Assembly (NCBI GenBank): GCA_021018995.1
Contig: CM037584.1
Coordinates: forward strand, 49,303,811 to 49,367,810
Origin: Chloranthus sessilifolius
Lineage: Eukaryota; Streptophyta; Magnoliopsida; Chloranthales; Chloranthaceae
Length of the DNA: 64,000 nucleotides
Direction of reading: 5' to 3'
Shown here: piece after piece, positions 34,858-47,345 of the stretch
Layout: each line of letters starts with the position of its first letter
Position numbering within the stretch: position 1 is the first letter of the stretch
Position numbers and translations under genes: made by a program
The notes under the pieces: model-generated
Told to the model about the DNA's origin: nothing
Database searches by the model: none
What the model saw: only the letters and a program-made list of their open reading frames with translations

Positions 34858-36703
34858 ACATCTTCTGATGACTTGATCTGAACAGAATTTGAACAATTGT
34901 AGTTCATCCCAAAAATAGTATTTAATCTGGGATAAAAATAGAATTTTCTCATTCTTACCCCATTGCATAGGGATTCTGTCAGTGACTAGATAATTCACAA
35001 TATTGGCAAACCAAGGAACTTTTGTGGCGGTTGTATCAATTGCCATTAACTGCTCATCTAGAAAGGTGTCATAGATAGCCTCAGATACAGATGATTCTTC
35101 AGATAAAATTCTTGACAAATGATCAGCTATAATATTTTCAACCCTCTTTTTATCTTTAATCTCGAAGTTAAATTCTTGGAGGAGCAAGATCCATCGGATC
35201 AACCTTGGTTTTGTGTCTTTTATCGCCAATAGATATTTCAATGCAGAGTGGTCTGAAAAGACCACTATTTTCGATCCAAGCAAATAGGAACGAAATTTAT
35301 CCAATGCATACATCACAACTAGCAATTCCTTCTCAGTGGTGGTGTAATTTAGTTGTGCATCAATCAGCGTCTTACTGGCGTAGTAGATCACATGAGGTAA
35401 TTTGTTTACCCTTTGCCCTAAGACTGCTCAAATAGCATAGTTGGATGCATTGCACATGAGTTCAAAAGGTAGAGAATAATCCAGTTGTTGGATTATCGGT
35501 GCATTTGATAACAACTCACGCAATTTTAGGAAGGCCTTCATACATTCCTCATCAAATTCAAACAGAACATCTTTTCCAAGCAAGGTACACAATGGTTTAG
35601 CCACCTTGCTAAAATCTTTGATGAATCGTCTGTAAAATTCAGCATGACCCAAAAATGATCGAATTTGATGAACACTTTTTGGTGGAGGCAGATTTGCAAT
35701 TAAGTCAACTTTTGCCTTGTCGACTTCAATCCCTTTTTTCGAAATGATATGCCCCAAAACTATTCCTTGTCGAACCATGAAATGACTCTTCTCCCAGCTG
35801 AGAATAAGTTTAGATTCTACACAACGTTGCAATACTTGTGAAAGGTGATTCAAACATGATTCAAACGTCTTCCCGAAAACAAAGAAATCGTCCATGAATA
35901 TCTCGATGAATTTGCCAATCATATCTGAAAATATGGCTAACATATATCGTTGAAAAGTGGCCGGAGTATTACATAGGCCGAATAGCATTCTGCGATATGT
36001 AAAAGTACCATAAGGACATGTGAATGTTGTCTTCTCTTAATCAGCTGAAAATATAGGAACTTGGTTGTATCCTAAATATTCATCAAGAAAATAGTAAAAC
36101 TCCTGCCCTGCTAACTTCTCAAGAATTTGATCAATGAATGGAAAGGGAAAATGATCTTTTCTGGTAGTCATGTTCAATTTTCAATAATCGATACACACAC
36201 GCCACCCCGTAGTTTCACGACTAGGTACCAATTCTCCTTTAGTAGTCTCTTTCACTGTTATCTCAGACTTTTTGAGAACAATTTGAACTGGACTAACCCA
36301 TTCACTATCAGAAATCGTGTAGATTATTTCAGCATCAAGTAACTTGATAATTTCCTTTAAGACGACTTCTTTTATATTTGGATTAAGTCGCCTTTGTGGT
36401 TCTCTCGATGGTGTACTATCATCTTCCAGATATATTTTGTGCATACATACTGACGGATCGATCCCTTTAAGATCAGCTAAGGTCCATCCGATAGCCTTTT
36501 TATGATTTTTAAGCACTTTTAACAATTCATGCTCTTGCTTTTCTGATAATGTTGATGAGATAATTATCGGAAGCATTTCTTGAGGTCCCAGAAAAGCATA
36601 TTTGAGTGACTCAGGTAGTTGCTTTAATTCAACGGTTGGTGGCTACTCGATTGATGGAGTCAGCTCATCCTTTACCTTAATAGGTAATGGTTCCACCTTA
36701 GTC
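34822..36703 (-). pseudogene. Reverse transcriptase and RNase H part of Athila-like pol
   Basis: One continuous frame runs from the gag-protease ORF into pol. RT landmarks are RRLNPNIKEVVLKEI, SEWVSPVQIVLKK, GWRVCIDY, FGLCNTPATFQRYM, the catalytic FMDDF and FLGHAEFYRRFIKDFSKVAK. RNase H shows the YASKTLIDAQLNYTTTEKE block, and the domain ends near the HLSRIL motif. In-frame stops occur at about 36703, 36643, 36181, 36037 and 35428. Several replace codons that differ by one C-to-T or G-to-A change (CGA or CAA expected). After SDQVIRRC, the start of the integrase HHCC finger, the frame meets the CACTA end. Confidence 0.85.
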
Positions 36704-39212
36704 TAAATTTCACATAACTTATCATCTTCACTTGATGAATTCGTCCTCTTCTCTTCTGGTTGTTTCTTTTCAGATCCTTTCTCCTCATAGATGACTAACA
36801 AAGCAGTTTTAAAATCTTCTTTGGTAAGCATTGATGGTAAAGCTTCGTCCACTACTTCATTCACCTGATCTATGTAGAAACAATCAACCTTATCCTCATT
36901 GGGAAAATGGTTCATCGCATGAAATATATTTAGCCTGACTTTCATGTTTCCAAAAGAAACATCCATGACTCCCATTCGACAATTGATGCAGGCATTAGCA
37001 ATTACGAGAAACTGACGTCCAAGAATGATTGGGGATTGATTGATGGATTTAACTGGTGGTTCTATGTTCAACACAATAAAGTCCATTGGAGAGATAAATT
37101 TGTCTATTCCAACCAAAACATCCTCGATGATACCCCTAGGTCTTTTTTCTGACCTATCAGTAAGTTGGAGTGTAGCTATCGTGGGTTTCAATTCGCCAAG
37201 TCCTAATTTCTCGTACACTGAATATAGGATCAAATTGACACTTGCTCTCAAATCCAGTAATGCCTTACCAATTGGTTGCCTACCAATGACACATAGAACA
37301 GTTGTGACTCCAAGGTTCATAAGTTTTTGAGAGGCATCCAATTGCAATATCGAACTGACTTGATTAGTCAGAAACACTTTCTTTGAAACTTGAGTACGTG
37401 TTTTTCTCTTACGAGTGCATAGATCTTTGAAAAGATTTGCGTACTCAGGAACTTGCTTGATTATTTCAAGTAATGGAAGATTTATCTTTACCAGCTTGAA
37501 TGTTTCAAAGATTTCTTTCATTTTTGACCCTCCTTTCTCCATTCTAGATGGAGGTGTTAGGCACTCAGGAAATGGTTCCTTTGGGGTATTGGATTGAGGT
37601 TCATTTTCTGATTCTTCTTCAGGTCCTTGTTGGACAATTTGAGGAGATTCTTTCTCTTTTCCTTTCTCCAGCCCTTTGGCTTTTGTCACTTCTTTTTCTT
37701 CTTCTTTATCAGGTTCCACTGACATTTCCACTTGATTATCAACTGTTCGCCCACTTCTCAACACAGTAACAGCTTTTAACTGTTGACTATTCGATGGTCC
37801 TTCATCAGGTGATGCTTGGCTTCGAGGATTATTAATAGGTTGGCTAGGAAGCCTACCTTCCTCTCGTTGACTCAATTGATTGGTCAATTGGCTGAATTGG
37901 TCCATCATCATCTGCTGAAAAGCTTGCATATTTCGCATAATCTTTTCTTTCAAATCAGAATCTTTCGAAGCAGTAGTTTGAGATTGATTAAAATTCTGAT
38001 TTTTACGGAACTCAGAGTTTGGATGATAATAAGGAGAATTCTGTTGAAAATTAGAATTCTGTTGTGGACGAAAGTTCTGTTGTCCACTCGTTATGTTGGA
38101 TCTATACTGTTGGTTCACCTGTCTAGTTTGGTTTGATCCTCCCCATCCTAAGTTGGGGTGATTTTTCCATTCTGGATTATAGGTGTTTGAGTATATGTTC
38201 CTACCCTGCTGTTGATAAGATTGAGTCAGATTCACCTGCTCTTGAGGAGTAGGTTCATTATGAAAGAATGACAAGGTAGTTGGACACTCGTTCGCCATGT
38301 GACCTGGGTGGTCACAAATTGAACAAGCCGTGGGGTTAAAGGGACTTTTAGCTTGCTTGGTTGCAGCTAACAGCATGTTCATTTGTTTGGACAACATGTC
38401 AACTTTTGTTGATAGATCTGAGGTATTATTGTTGACATCATATAGTCCATCTCTGGTCAACACATGAGATTTAGCTGCCACATTGAAGTTAGTTCACCCC
38501 ATTATCACATTTTGTATTGAGGTTTAATACAACTTTTCAAACAACGCCCATAATTCATCAGCCTCTTTTGTGGCGCATGATCCTCCACAAGATGCATCAA
38601 CCATGCGTCTCTCTTCTGGAATCAGCCTATTGCAAAAACTTTGGACCTGTTGCCACCTTGGAAGTTGATGATTTGGACAACTTCTGATCAATTCCTTAAA
38701 GCGTTCTCAACATTCTTGAAATGTTTTTGTAGGTTGTTGGGAGAAAAATTGAATCTTCTAACGCAACTCAATGGTTTTAGTCATCAGAAAATATTTTTTA
38801 AGGAATTGACAATGTAGCTCTGCCCAACTCTGGATAGATTGTGGTTCTAAAGAATAGAACCAAGTTTTTGCCTTATCTCTTAAAGAGAAAGGAAAGAGTC
38901 ATAGCTTAGCTATCTCGTCGGTGACATTGTGAACTCTGAACATTTTACACACCCCAGTAAACTCATTTAAATGAACATGTAGATTTTCATTAGACAATCC
39001 ATGGGAAATCGGTAACATTTGAATCTCGCGGATTTGAATTCATAATAGTTTCCTGGAATGGGGGCATGCATGATACTATCCTGATACTCGTAAAAATAAT
39101 GATCATTATAATATTCTAATATTCTTGGGCCCTCATCATGATTATTATTCCTCTTATTTCTATTAATGATGTTTTGATTGTTCCCATTCATTTCTGGCCT
39201 TTGATCTGTCAT
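36704..39212 (-). pseudogene. Gag and aspartic protease of Athila-like element
   Basis: The gag start is probably MTDQRPEMN at 39212. It reads through APIPGNYYEFKSA, shifts frame near 39020, and continues with LRDKAKTWFYSLEPQSI to a stop next to 38482. The 592-aa ORF 38481-36706 carries the CCHC knuckle CSICDHPGHMANEC, a Gln/Asn-rich stretch (HPNLGWGGSNQTRQ), acidic and Lys-rich linkers, then the protease with PIGKALLDLRASVNLILYSV and IILGRQFLVIANACI. The catalytic D(S/T/L)GA motif reads DLRAS, a damaged active site. No envelope-like ORF can be judged because the 3' part is lost. Confidence 0.85.
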
Positions 39213-40430
39213 GATTTCAGTATGATGATACTGATTCCTTTGGATTCTGCAATTTTCTCTGTAAGATCGTTCGATCTTAAGATTAAATAGTTGCAGATGT
39301 GGGTGATGAGATCGAGTAAAACTCATGCACCAACACCCAAAACAAGGATTGATAAATCCACAATAAACTCCCAAATTTTAGCTTCAATCGATTGAAGCAA
39401 TGGACTTGATCGATTGAAACAAAACACACAATAATATTCTACCAGAGACTTATCAATCGATTGATGTATTAATATCAATCGATTGAGGTTCAAAAGTCTA
39501 GCTGGACAGCACAGAAATGTCAGCTTAGAAGGCAAGCAACAGAGGTTTAGTCAATCGATTGACAGAGAAATGTCAATCGATTGAAAGAGTTCCAAAAAAT
39601 TTCACAGCAATAATATTCCAGTCTCAATCGATTGACAGAGAATTTTCAATCGATTGATTTCTACGATGAACAATAGTCAGTATTAGAAGAAAAGAAAATT
39701 ATTATTATTTAAAAAAAGAAAATTATTTAATTCGAATTCCAAAATTCAAAAATTAAAATTTTAAAAATTGAAAGTCAAAATTTAAATTTCAAAATCAAAT
39801 TCAAAATTCAAAATTCAATATTCAAAAATTGAAAATTGAAAATTTTAAAATAATCCCACAAAATCTTACAAAATCTTACCTAAAAGAGGTAAAGAAGGAA
39901 AAGAATAAAAGATTCTTATAAATTCTAGACAAGAGATCCTAAAAATCCTCTATTCCCTAAAAGAACTCCACAAAATCTTATCAAAGAGAATAAAATAAGG
40001 GAAAGAAGATTTTGTAAATTAAAAATTAAATTTCAATTCTAAATTTCAAAAATCAAAATTCAATTTAGAAACTAATTTTTAAAATTTGCAAATTTTCAAA
40101 ATTCAATTTGCAAATTTTAAATTTCAAAAATCAAAATTCAACTTTCAAGCTCCAAATTTCAAATTTCAACAATCTCAAAATTTTCATCATTCAAATTTTA
40201 AAAATCTAAAATTTCAATATTCAAAATTTTGAAATTAAAATTTTAGATTTTTATTTCTTGGAATTTTACACTCAAAACAGTCGATCGAGACACTTTCGAA
40301 TCAATCGATTGACACATCAACAGGCCACAACCACAGAAAATAGTCGATCGATTGAGAGAGAGGTCTCAGTCGATTGACTGTCACACAAACACACAAATCT
40401 CCTTACGAATTATCAAAATTTTGCCGAGTT
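39213..40430 (-). other. Athila-like leader: AT-rich with TCAATCGATTGA palindromes
   Basis: Between gag and the primer site lie about ten copies of TCAATCGATTGA or close variants (39385-39660 and 40285-40380), often in pairs 15-25 bp apart. A long low-complexity tract of AATTCAAAATT words (39720-40255) separates them. No ORF. Confidence 0.75.
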
Positions 40431-40449
40431 CCCCGGCAACGGCGCCAAA
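40431..40449 (-). promoter_or_regulatory. Primer-binding site (tRNA-Asp type)
   Basis: On the minus strand TTGGCGCCGTTGCCGGGGA follows the LTR end after a few bases. This is the primer site usual for Athila-like elements. Confidence 0.75.
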
Positions 40450-40453
40450 AACT

Positions 40454-41787
40454 TGGTCGATTTTAAATTGTACCCTTGCAAGTGTACAAGATCAGTTATA
40501 GCACGGTAAAATCAAGGGTGTCGAACCCACAAGGAAACATGAAATTTAATTAATCCTTAAAGAGATTTAAAACACCCAAGGAAGTACCAAGGGCGAAAGT
40601 TTAATTTGTTAAATAATTATCACACTATTCTAGATGCAAGAAAAATAACTAATCTGAGCAAGACAATTTCTGATAAATAAAATGACAATTCTATGAATGA
40701 TCAAGGAATTTGCTACCCCAGATTCGTAACCTTTCTACCATTAAACCCACAATTCCATAATATATCGATCACACCATCATTTATCTAGAAAAATGAATCG
40801 TAAAAAAATGTGATCATCGATCCGGCATACCCTATCTAAAAATGATGACTTAGTCTATCATTGCGGTATGAATCATGTAAAAAGTATAGCGTATCTCAAT
40901 ATTCTTAAATCACGGCCATAAATATATAATCACTTTGCAGCCCAGATCGGCCTGCAGGTACAGATCTGGCGATTATGGTCGTTGATAACATAGATCAACG
41001 GTCATAATAAAGTATTCAAAAGATATTCAATTTAAGCACACTTTTTAACAGAATGATTCCATGATGAAATTAAGAGACTATGGAGTTAATTATAAAAATA
41101 TTACTTATCTGGAGATGACATCCTCCTTGAATAAATGATTTAGCTACTTATCCTTGGTGTGAGATCTTGTTGTAAACTCGAAGTCATTCTCTTAAATATG
41201 TACTTTCTATTTATCACCAAAGATTTTTTTACAATGCTTTTCCTAAATACAATCTATAATTTCACAAACTGTAAAAGAAAATAAATGTAAAAACTTAAGT
41301 ACAATCTACCCAGAGAAAACCCTAAAAGAAAAGAGAAAATGTGAGCCCAAGAGTGAGAGAAGGGATAGAGAAGAGATCTACAAAACAAAGCCGTAGCTTT
41401 CTTTATATAGGGACGAGGAAAACATTTCCCTAATTACCTCAATTGATTGAGAATTTTTTCTCAATCGATTGACCTCAAATTCAAAAAAGAGGGCAAAACT
41501 ATCTCTCTTGTCAATCGATTGACACATGGTTCTCAATCGATTGACATATATGGGTAGAGTCTCCATTCTCCTGGTGGATGTTGAGCTACTTTACAGATTT
41601 TGATGCTTCTTTTGACCTTTTTGATCCACAGTTCTTATGTAGCCCTTAATTATTCTCTTTTATGTTCTTTAACGATCCAACGGTCAGAAACACCTGTAAA
41701 CATTGAAACTCCATAACAACCATTAAATGCTTTCATCAGCTAGCTAAATGTAGGAATTAAGGTGCGAAATATAGTCACATTTCGACA
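40454..41787 (-). repeat. 5' LTR of the Athila-like element
   Basis: The LTR reads TGTCGAAATGTGAC...TTTAAAATCGACCA on the minus strand. It matches the separate copy at 45436-46793 (shared GATCCGGCATACCCTATC and GTAAACTACTCATC-type blocks). It contains further CAATCGATTGA palindromes at 41440-41550. Confidence 0.8.
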
Positions 41788-42184
41788 CCGATCATATACC
41801 TGCTAACGAGTACTATCCGTAGTTTGGGTACTTGGTCTTATTTTATATTATGAGGGTTTTATACTGATATTTTGGATTATCTTGTCTGGTGGCCACTATG
41901 TTTTGTATTATACTCTGTAGATACTTTTATTTCATTGCTGTATATATCTTCTAGGAACCACTATGGGAAACCATTATTTTGGGTGATGGATGGTCATCAC
42001 CAGTGGTTCTTCTTGGTTCCATTTTAAAGATGTATATATATATATATATATATTATTTTTCTTTATTTTGTGCCTTATATAATGACACTATCTGCCTCTT
42101 TGGATAGTGTCTGCTCTGATTTTCGCTATATGAGCAGATATTCTTGGTTTATTCTAGGGATCATCAGTGTTTATGATCTTAATG
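41788..42184. other. Unassigned sequence between two retroelements
   Basis: Non-coding, with a (TA)n tract at 42031-42051 and an inverted AACCACTATGG/CCACTGGTG-like pair. The style is that of an LTR, but no matching copy is in the window. Confidence 0.3.
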
Positions 42185-43910
42185 GCACGGGTTTTCAAGA
42201 GCAAAAATTTGGGTTGTCACACCACCATTATCTGATATGAGAATCTTCACCTTCTTGTCTGTCTGCTTTTCAACTATACTCTGCCATTGCCTGAATTTCT
42301 GAAACATATCCGACTTATTCTTAGTCGAATACACCCAAATTTTCCTAGAGTAGTCATCTATGAATAACACAAAGAAGTTAGTTCTACCCACCGAAGTGAC
42401 TTTAGCCAGTCCCCATACATCATAATATATATAATCAATCAGCTCATTCGAAGTATGCTTTTTTGTAGAGAAACTGACTTTCTCCCGCTTCTCGAAGAAT
42501 CACAGAAATTTAGCTTACAAGTTTAAATGTCAGAAATTGCTTTCATCTTTATGAGTTCTGTCAGCCCACGTTCACTCATGTGACCAAGCCTCTTGTGCCA
42601 CAAATAAGAAAGATCTTTGAAATCTTTCGTAGCCGCAACAACACTATCGTTAATTGTGTTATCTACTAAAGTATATAAGTTTATCATCTTTTCACTTTTT
42701 ATCAAGGTCATAGCACCATGTACGACCTTTAGTTTTTCAAATTCTAGGATGACTCGGCATCCTATATCATCCAATGCCCCCAATGAGATCAAATTTTTCT
42801 TCAGATCAGGTACATGTCTAACCTCAATAAGAGTGAGAATGCATCCATTAAACATCTTGATTCTGATAGAGTCAATACCCACTGCTTCACATACATTGTC
42901 ATTCCTCATCATTATCGTCCCATCATTGGCTTCATTATACTGATCAAACCAATCCCTATACGGACATATGTGATACGATACCATTGAATCTAGGATCCAT
43001 CTACCATCAAACCGATTAGAATTTAACAATGCACAATATAGGTCTTCACGAAAATCTGACTTAGCAACAATGACCTATTGTGAAGTCCCTTCATCACCCT
43101 TATCTTTATCCAATCTCAGCTTGTAATATTTGCGAAGATGTCCATATTAATTTCAAAAGTAACATATAACATCCTTTCTATCACTCCTGGATTTGGACCT
43201 GTTGTTTCCTCTCATTAATTTATTATCCCCTCTAGATTTGTCTCTTTTGCGATTATGGTTCCGTCCTCTTTCGCTCAAGCGACTAATCCTTTCAGAGTTA
43301 GATTCATACTAATTTCTCAATTTGTCGAAAAAAAGTGCAACAATCACTTCTTCAACGGCAATAGTATCTTTATCATAAATTAATATGGTAACAAGATGCT
43401 AATAAGATGATGACAGTGAGGTGAGCAAGAGAAGTGCAAGATCTTCTCAAGTTTTATCTCAATGCTCAATAGTTCATTAACTATTTTATTAAATGAATTC
43501 AAATGGTCTTGAATATGCGTATTAGCCTTCATACGGAGGGTGTAGAGTTACTTTTTCATAATGAGTCTATTGGACGACTTTGTCATTTAGAGAGATTTCA
43601 TCTTCTTCCACAGATGTACAGTCGTCTCATTGTGAAAACGTTGTATAAAACTTCATCGGACAAGTACAATCAGATAGTACTTACGACTCTCTTATCAATA
43701 GAGTTCCACTCTTCATCGGACATCTCTGCCTTTTTCCTCATCTTCTTCCTAAGTAGAACATCATTAAAAGTATCAGCAATACCTTATTGGACAAGGAGAT
43801 ATGTGACCTTGACTTGCCGTAAAGCTAAGTTATTCTTCCCTAAAAACTTCTCCACCTCGAATCGAGCATTCGAGACCTTCATCATCATTGTGGCGTAAAC
43901 TTGAAACTTG
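42185..43910 (-). pseudogene. Copia (Tnt1-like) gag-protease-integrase, truncated
   Basis: From right to left on the minus strand: gag starts near 43892 (MMKVSNARFEVEKFLGKNN), then a decayed stretch with several stops, and a CCHC-like region (YGHLRKYYKLR). The 168-aa ORF 43029-42523 has the protease-side WILDSMVSYHICPYRDWFD (catalytic DSG changed to DSM), the VPDLKKNLISLGALD block, and gag-pre-integrase LWHKRLGHMSERGLTEL. The 70-aa ORF 42391-42179 begins the integrase core (FVLFIDDYSRKIWVY, ISDNGG). Sequence homology stops near 42190. Reverse transcriptase, RNase H and the 3' LTR are gone. Confidence 0.85.
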
Positions 43911-43922
43911 GCTCTGATACCA
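43911..43922 (-). promoter_or_regulatory. Primer-binding site (initiator tRNA-Met type)
   Basis: TGGTATCAGAGC on the minus strand, two bases after the LTR end, as in Tnt1-type copia elements. Confidence 0.85.
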
Positions 43923-43924
43923 CT

Positions 43925-44645
43925 TGTTAGGAATTCAACCCATATTAACAAACTCCCGATCGCGATGAATGTGAAAAAATAAGAAGATGCAAAGAATAAT
44001 CACAACTACAATACAAGATTTACGTGGTTCACCCAATCGAGGGCTATGTCCATGGGAGTATATGCACTATTTATAAACGTTTACAACACACACACTCTCT
44101 TCTCTCTAGTGTACTCTCAAACAAGATCAACCATGATATTCCACAGCTAAATTGCTGTAAAACCCAAGGACGTTGTCCTTCAAAATGATAGAAAAGAGAT
44201 CTGTCGAAATATAGCAACGATTCCAACACAAGGAAGGCTTCAATCGGATCTTCAATCACCAAACTATTCTTCAATACCTTGCCTCTTCGAAGTATTCACC
44301 CAAGTTTTTCTCTCTTGAAAATCTCTCTCAAAAGCTCTCTCCAAGCTCTAATTCGTCCATGAGCTTTCCCTTTATATATAAGTCTCGAGTCCTACTTCTA
44401 ACCCAAAAGAAACTACTCAAAAAACAGAATCTACACGTAACTTAAACATCACGGATTGTCGTGAGTCGCTCGAGTGAGAACTAAAGTTGCTCAAGCAACT
44501 TCTATGTGAAAGTTTTCCCTTTGAACCATGCTCCAGTCACTTGAGCGACTTTTCCCCTAAAAATTGCTCTTGTTGCATGCTCACCTCGCTCGAGCAGATT
44601 TGGTTCCCACTCGAGCAACTGAGTTGGGGTAAACCTATAATAACA
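43925..44645 (-). repeat. 5' LTR of the copia element (721 bp)
   Basis: On the minus strand it runs from TGTTATTATAGG to GAATTCCTAACA. It contains several GCTCGAG/CTCGAGCGAC-type words in U3, a TTTATATATAAGG-like promoter stretch and an A/T-rich U5. Two other copies occur at 12607 (plus) and 24097 (minus, broken). Confidence 0.85.
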
Positions 44646-45435
44646 CACCATACCTTATAAACATAACATATGTTATTACAACAATAAATGTGTTTGTACA
44701 TCGCATGGGCGTACTTACATACTCGTAATCTTAATATAACTTGTGCCCGAGTCGCTGTTCGAGCCTACCATGTGAGGGACATCATAGTAGAATACCATCA
44801 TAACATACTGCCATCATAATATATCATACTCATACACCCCATTCAGTCTTTAGGGCGACTGGCCATAAGTGTATGGTCTCTAAAAGCAAGAACACGTGCT
44901 TCATAACATACTCATATTGTCTTCTCAAAAACTCATCTTAACTAGAGACGTTGGAATCCTTACGGTGTCTACATAAGGTACGACACGTACAAACTTAAGT
45001 TTTTAATCTTATGTTGGCTTAGACAGCTGTGTCTTATTATCATACTCATATCTTAATACTTAACTTAACCTGAGGTTAATCTTAAACAAGTCCTACACTT
45101 AATCTATCATATTTAAGGCTCAGGAGTGATAAGATCACCATATGGGCGTAGTTACATCGAATCGGGTACGAAGTCTGAGTCCAAAATATCGTTGATCAGT
45201 TTCTAAGTACTTAAGGTTTTATCTTAAGAAAGATCTCCGTTGTCCTTGAAAAAGTAAAAAGTCAAAGGTTTACTTTAAAGATGACATCGAAATATGAAAG
45301 TATCGATGTCATCGCAAAGATCACGTCGAGACAATGGATTTCGACTACTCATATGCCACGTATCAATAAGAAACGAGTTTGGTATCAGCGGTCAAAGATT
45401 TCACCCTAATTGGTGAATGCACACACTTTGGCGAT
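44646..45435. other. Unassigned sequence, no gene
   Basis: Non-coding, with words such as CATCATAACATACTGCCATCATAA. Similar in style to 23351-24096, possibly remains of one Ty3 family. No domain seen. Confidence 0.25.
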
Positions 45436-46793
45436 TGATCGATTTTAAATTGTATCCTTGCAAGTGCACAAGGTCTATTGTAGCACGGTGAAATCAAGGG
45501 TGTCTTACCCACAGGAAAGCTCATAATTAAATTAATTTCAAAGAAAATAAGATGCCCAAGAAAGTACCATAGGAGAGAAAGTTGATTTGCTAAGCTATTT
45601 CCACACGATGCTAAAACAATAAACATAAATTAATCTACGCAAGAACAAATTATGACAAAGAAAATGACAATTAAGAGATGATCAAGGAGTTTGCTAACTC
45701 TAGATTTGTAACTTCTCTACAATTAATTACACGATTTCATACCACGCCAATATACCATCATTTAACAAGAAGAAAAATGAATTGTGAAAAATGTGATTGT
45801 TGATCCGGCATACCCTATCCAAACGCTATGACTCATCCTAAAACGGTATGATTCATGTGAAAGGCATAGCGTATCTCAAATTCGAAATCACAGCAGTAAG
45901 AATCAATCACTCTGCAGCCTAGATCAGCCTGCAGGAACAGATCTAGATGGAATGACCCTCTTATGGTCGTTGATAACCAAGATCGACGGTTATAAATGAG
46001 CATTCGATGATTTTCTATTAAGCATACACCTCTTAGCAGAATGATTCAATAATGATGATAAGAAATTGTAGAATTAATAGTAAATTAATTATTCATCTAG
46101 GGGTCGCTTCCTCCTTGAACGAGGGGGTTTAGCTACTCATCTTCGATCTATACACTCGATGCAGACCAGAAGCCATCAACAAAATATGCTATTTTATTTA
46201 TCCAAAAATCTATCGTTACAACGCTCTTGTCCTAGTTACAAACTATAATTCAGAAATTATAAAGAAAAGCTATGAAAAACCTAAGAAAATTCTACTATCA
46301 AAGAACCCCCCTTAACCCTAAGCATAACATTGCTTTTATAGGGTGTGGATAGGAAAACTTTCATAATAGGCTCAATCAATTGAAAATCAAAGATCAATCG
46401 ATTAAGTTCAGGTCCACTTTTTGGTGGAATCATTTGAATTTGAATTCAATGGATTGAGTTCAAATATCAATGGATTGAGTTAATTCAAATTTAAAATAAG
46501 GGGGGGAAGCTGTCATCTTTGTCAATCGATTGAGATTTGGTTGTCAATCGATTGACAAGGACAGATAATATCTTCATTCTTCTGGTGGATGCTGGGTCAA
46601 TCAATTATTTTTACAGATTTTGGTGCTTCTGTTGGCTTCTTAGTTTAGTGTTCTTGTGTAACCCTTAATTATCCTCTTTTATGCCCATTCAAGATCCAAT
46701 GATCAAAAATATCTGAAACCACTAAAACTATACAATAGCCGTTAGATAACTAAATGTAAGAATTAAGGTACGAAATATAGTCATATTTCGGCA
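45436..46793 (-). mobile_element. Solo LTR of the Athila-like family
   Basis: It aligns by eye with the LTR at 40454-41787 in the same orientation: left end TGATCGATTTTAAATTG, right end CATATTTCGGCA. It holds CAATCGATTGA-type palindromes at 46370-46560. No primer-binding site lies to its left. A 5-bp target duplication is not evident (GCGAT versus TAGAT). Confidence 0.75.
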
Positions 46794-47345
46794 TAGATCA
46801 ATAATGCAGGAACGATGGAGGTCCGTCCTACGCAGACAAATGACGGACGTTCGTCTTGCGCAAAAATATAGGGTATACAATTCACGAGGGTCTGTCCGGC
46901 GCCCACGGAGGTCTGTCCTGTAGCTTTACAGAAGCTACAAACGTCCTTCCTAAATCTATAGATGTCCGTCCTGAATGGATCCGAACTGGTCCGTCCGAAC
47001 GAGCGACGGCCACACAAAGTGACATCAAAAGAAAATGACAAAATATACATATCTAAAAATATACAGATTTAAAAAGAATAATAGAATATTAAATATGCAG
47101 GTCTAACAAATTTGCGAGGCATTAAAGTTTAAATAAATTTTTTAAACTCGATGCGCGATCGAACGCACCCTACGCAACAGGATCTGAGAAGAACAGAGGG
47201 GATTGATGGGTACCTACCTGTTGAAGCGTGAACGGTATATTTAAAATGGTTAGGGTTGAAAAGGTCAATGCCCAAGGTGTCAATTTCGGTTCGTCCAAGG
47301 TTGCTTCTTCTTCTTCCTCCTTCAATCTTGTTGCTAGAAAGAGGT
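46794..47345. repeat. GTCCGTCC-rich, LTR-like sequence
   Basis: GGTCCGTCC, GACGGACGTTCGTC and related words occur about eight times in 46810-47010. They again suggest a repeat-laden LTR, here of an unidentified element. No ORF. Confidence 0.4.

Larger units (their letters stand above)
34858..41787 (-). mobile_element. Athila-like Ty3 retrotransposon, 3' truncated
   Basis: Order on the minus strand: 5' LTR (41787-40454), primer-binding site, AT-rich leader, gag, protease, reverse transcriptase and RNase H. The sequence then stops at the start of the integrase zinc finger, where the CACTA end begins. Integrase and 3' LTR are missing. Membership is from the pol sequence style and a tRNA-Asp-type primer site, both usual in Athila. 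Many stops and one gag frameshift show it is dead. Confidence 0.8.

Noticed and set aside
37040-38136. Plus-strand ORFs of 60-106 aa
   Set aside because: They are antisense shadows of the Athila-like gag-protease frame, which has clear domain motifs.
42617-43898. Plus-strand ORFs of 108 and 131 aa
   Set aside because: Antisense shadows of the copia gag and gag-pre-integrase region.
45436-46798. Exact 5-bp target duplication around the second Athila-type LTR
   Set aside because: Flanks GCGAT and TAGAT share only three of five bases, so the call rests on LTR similarity alone.
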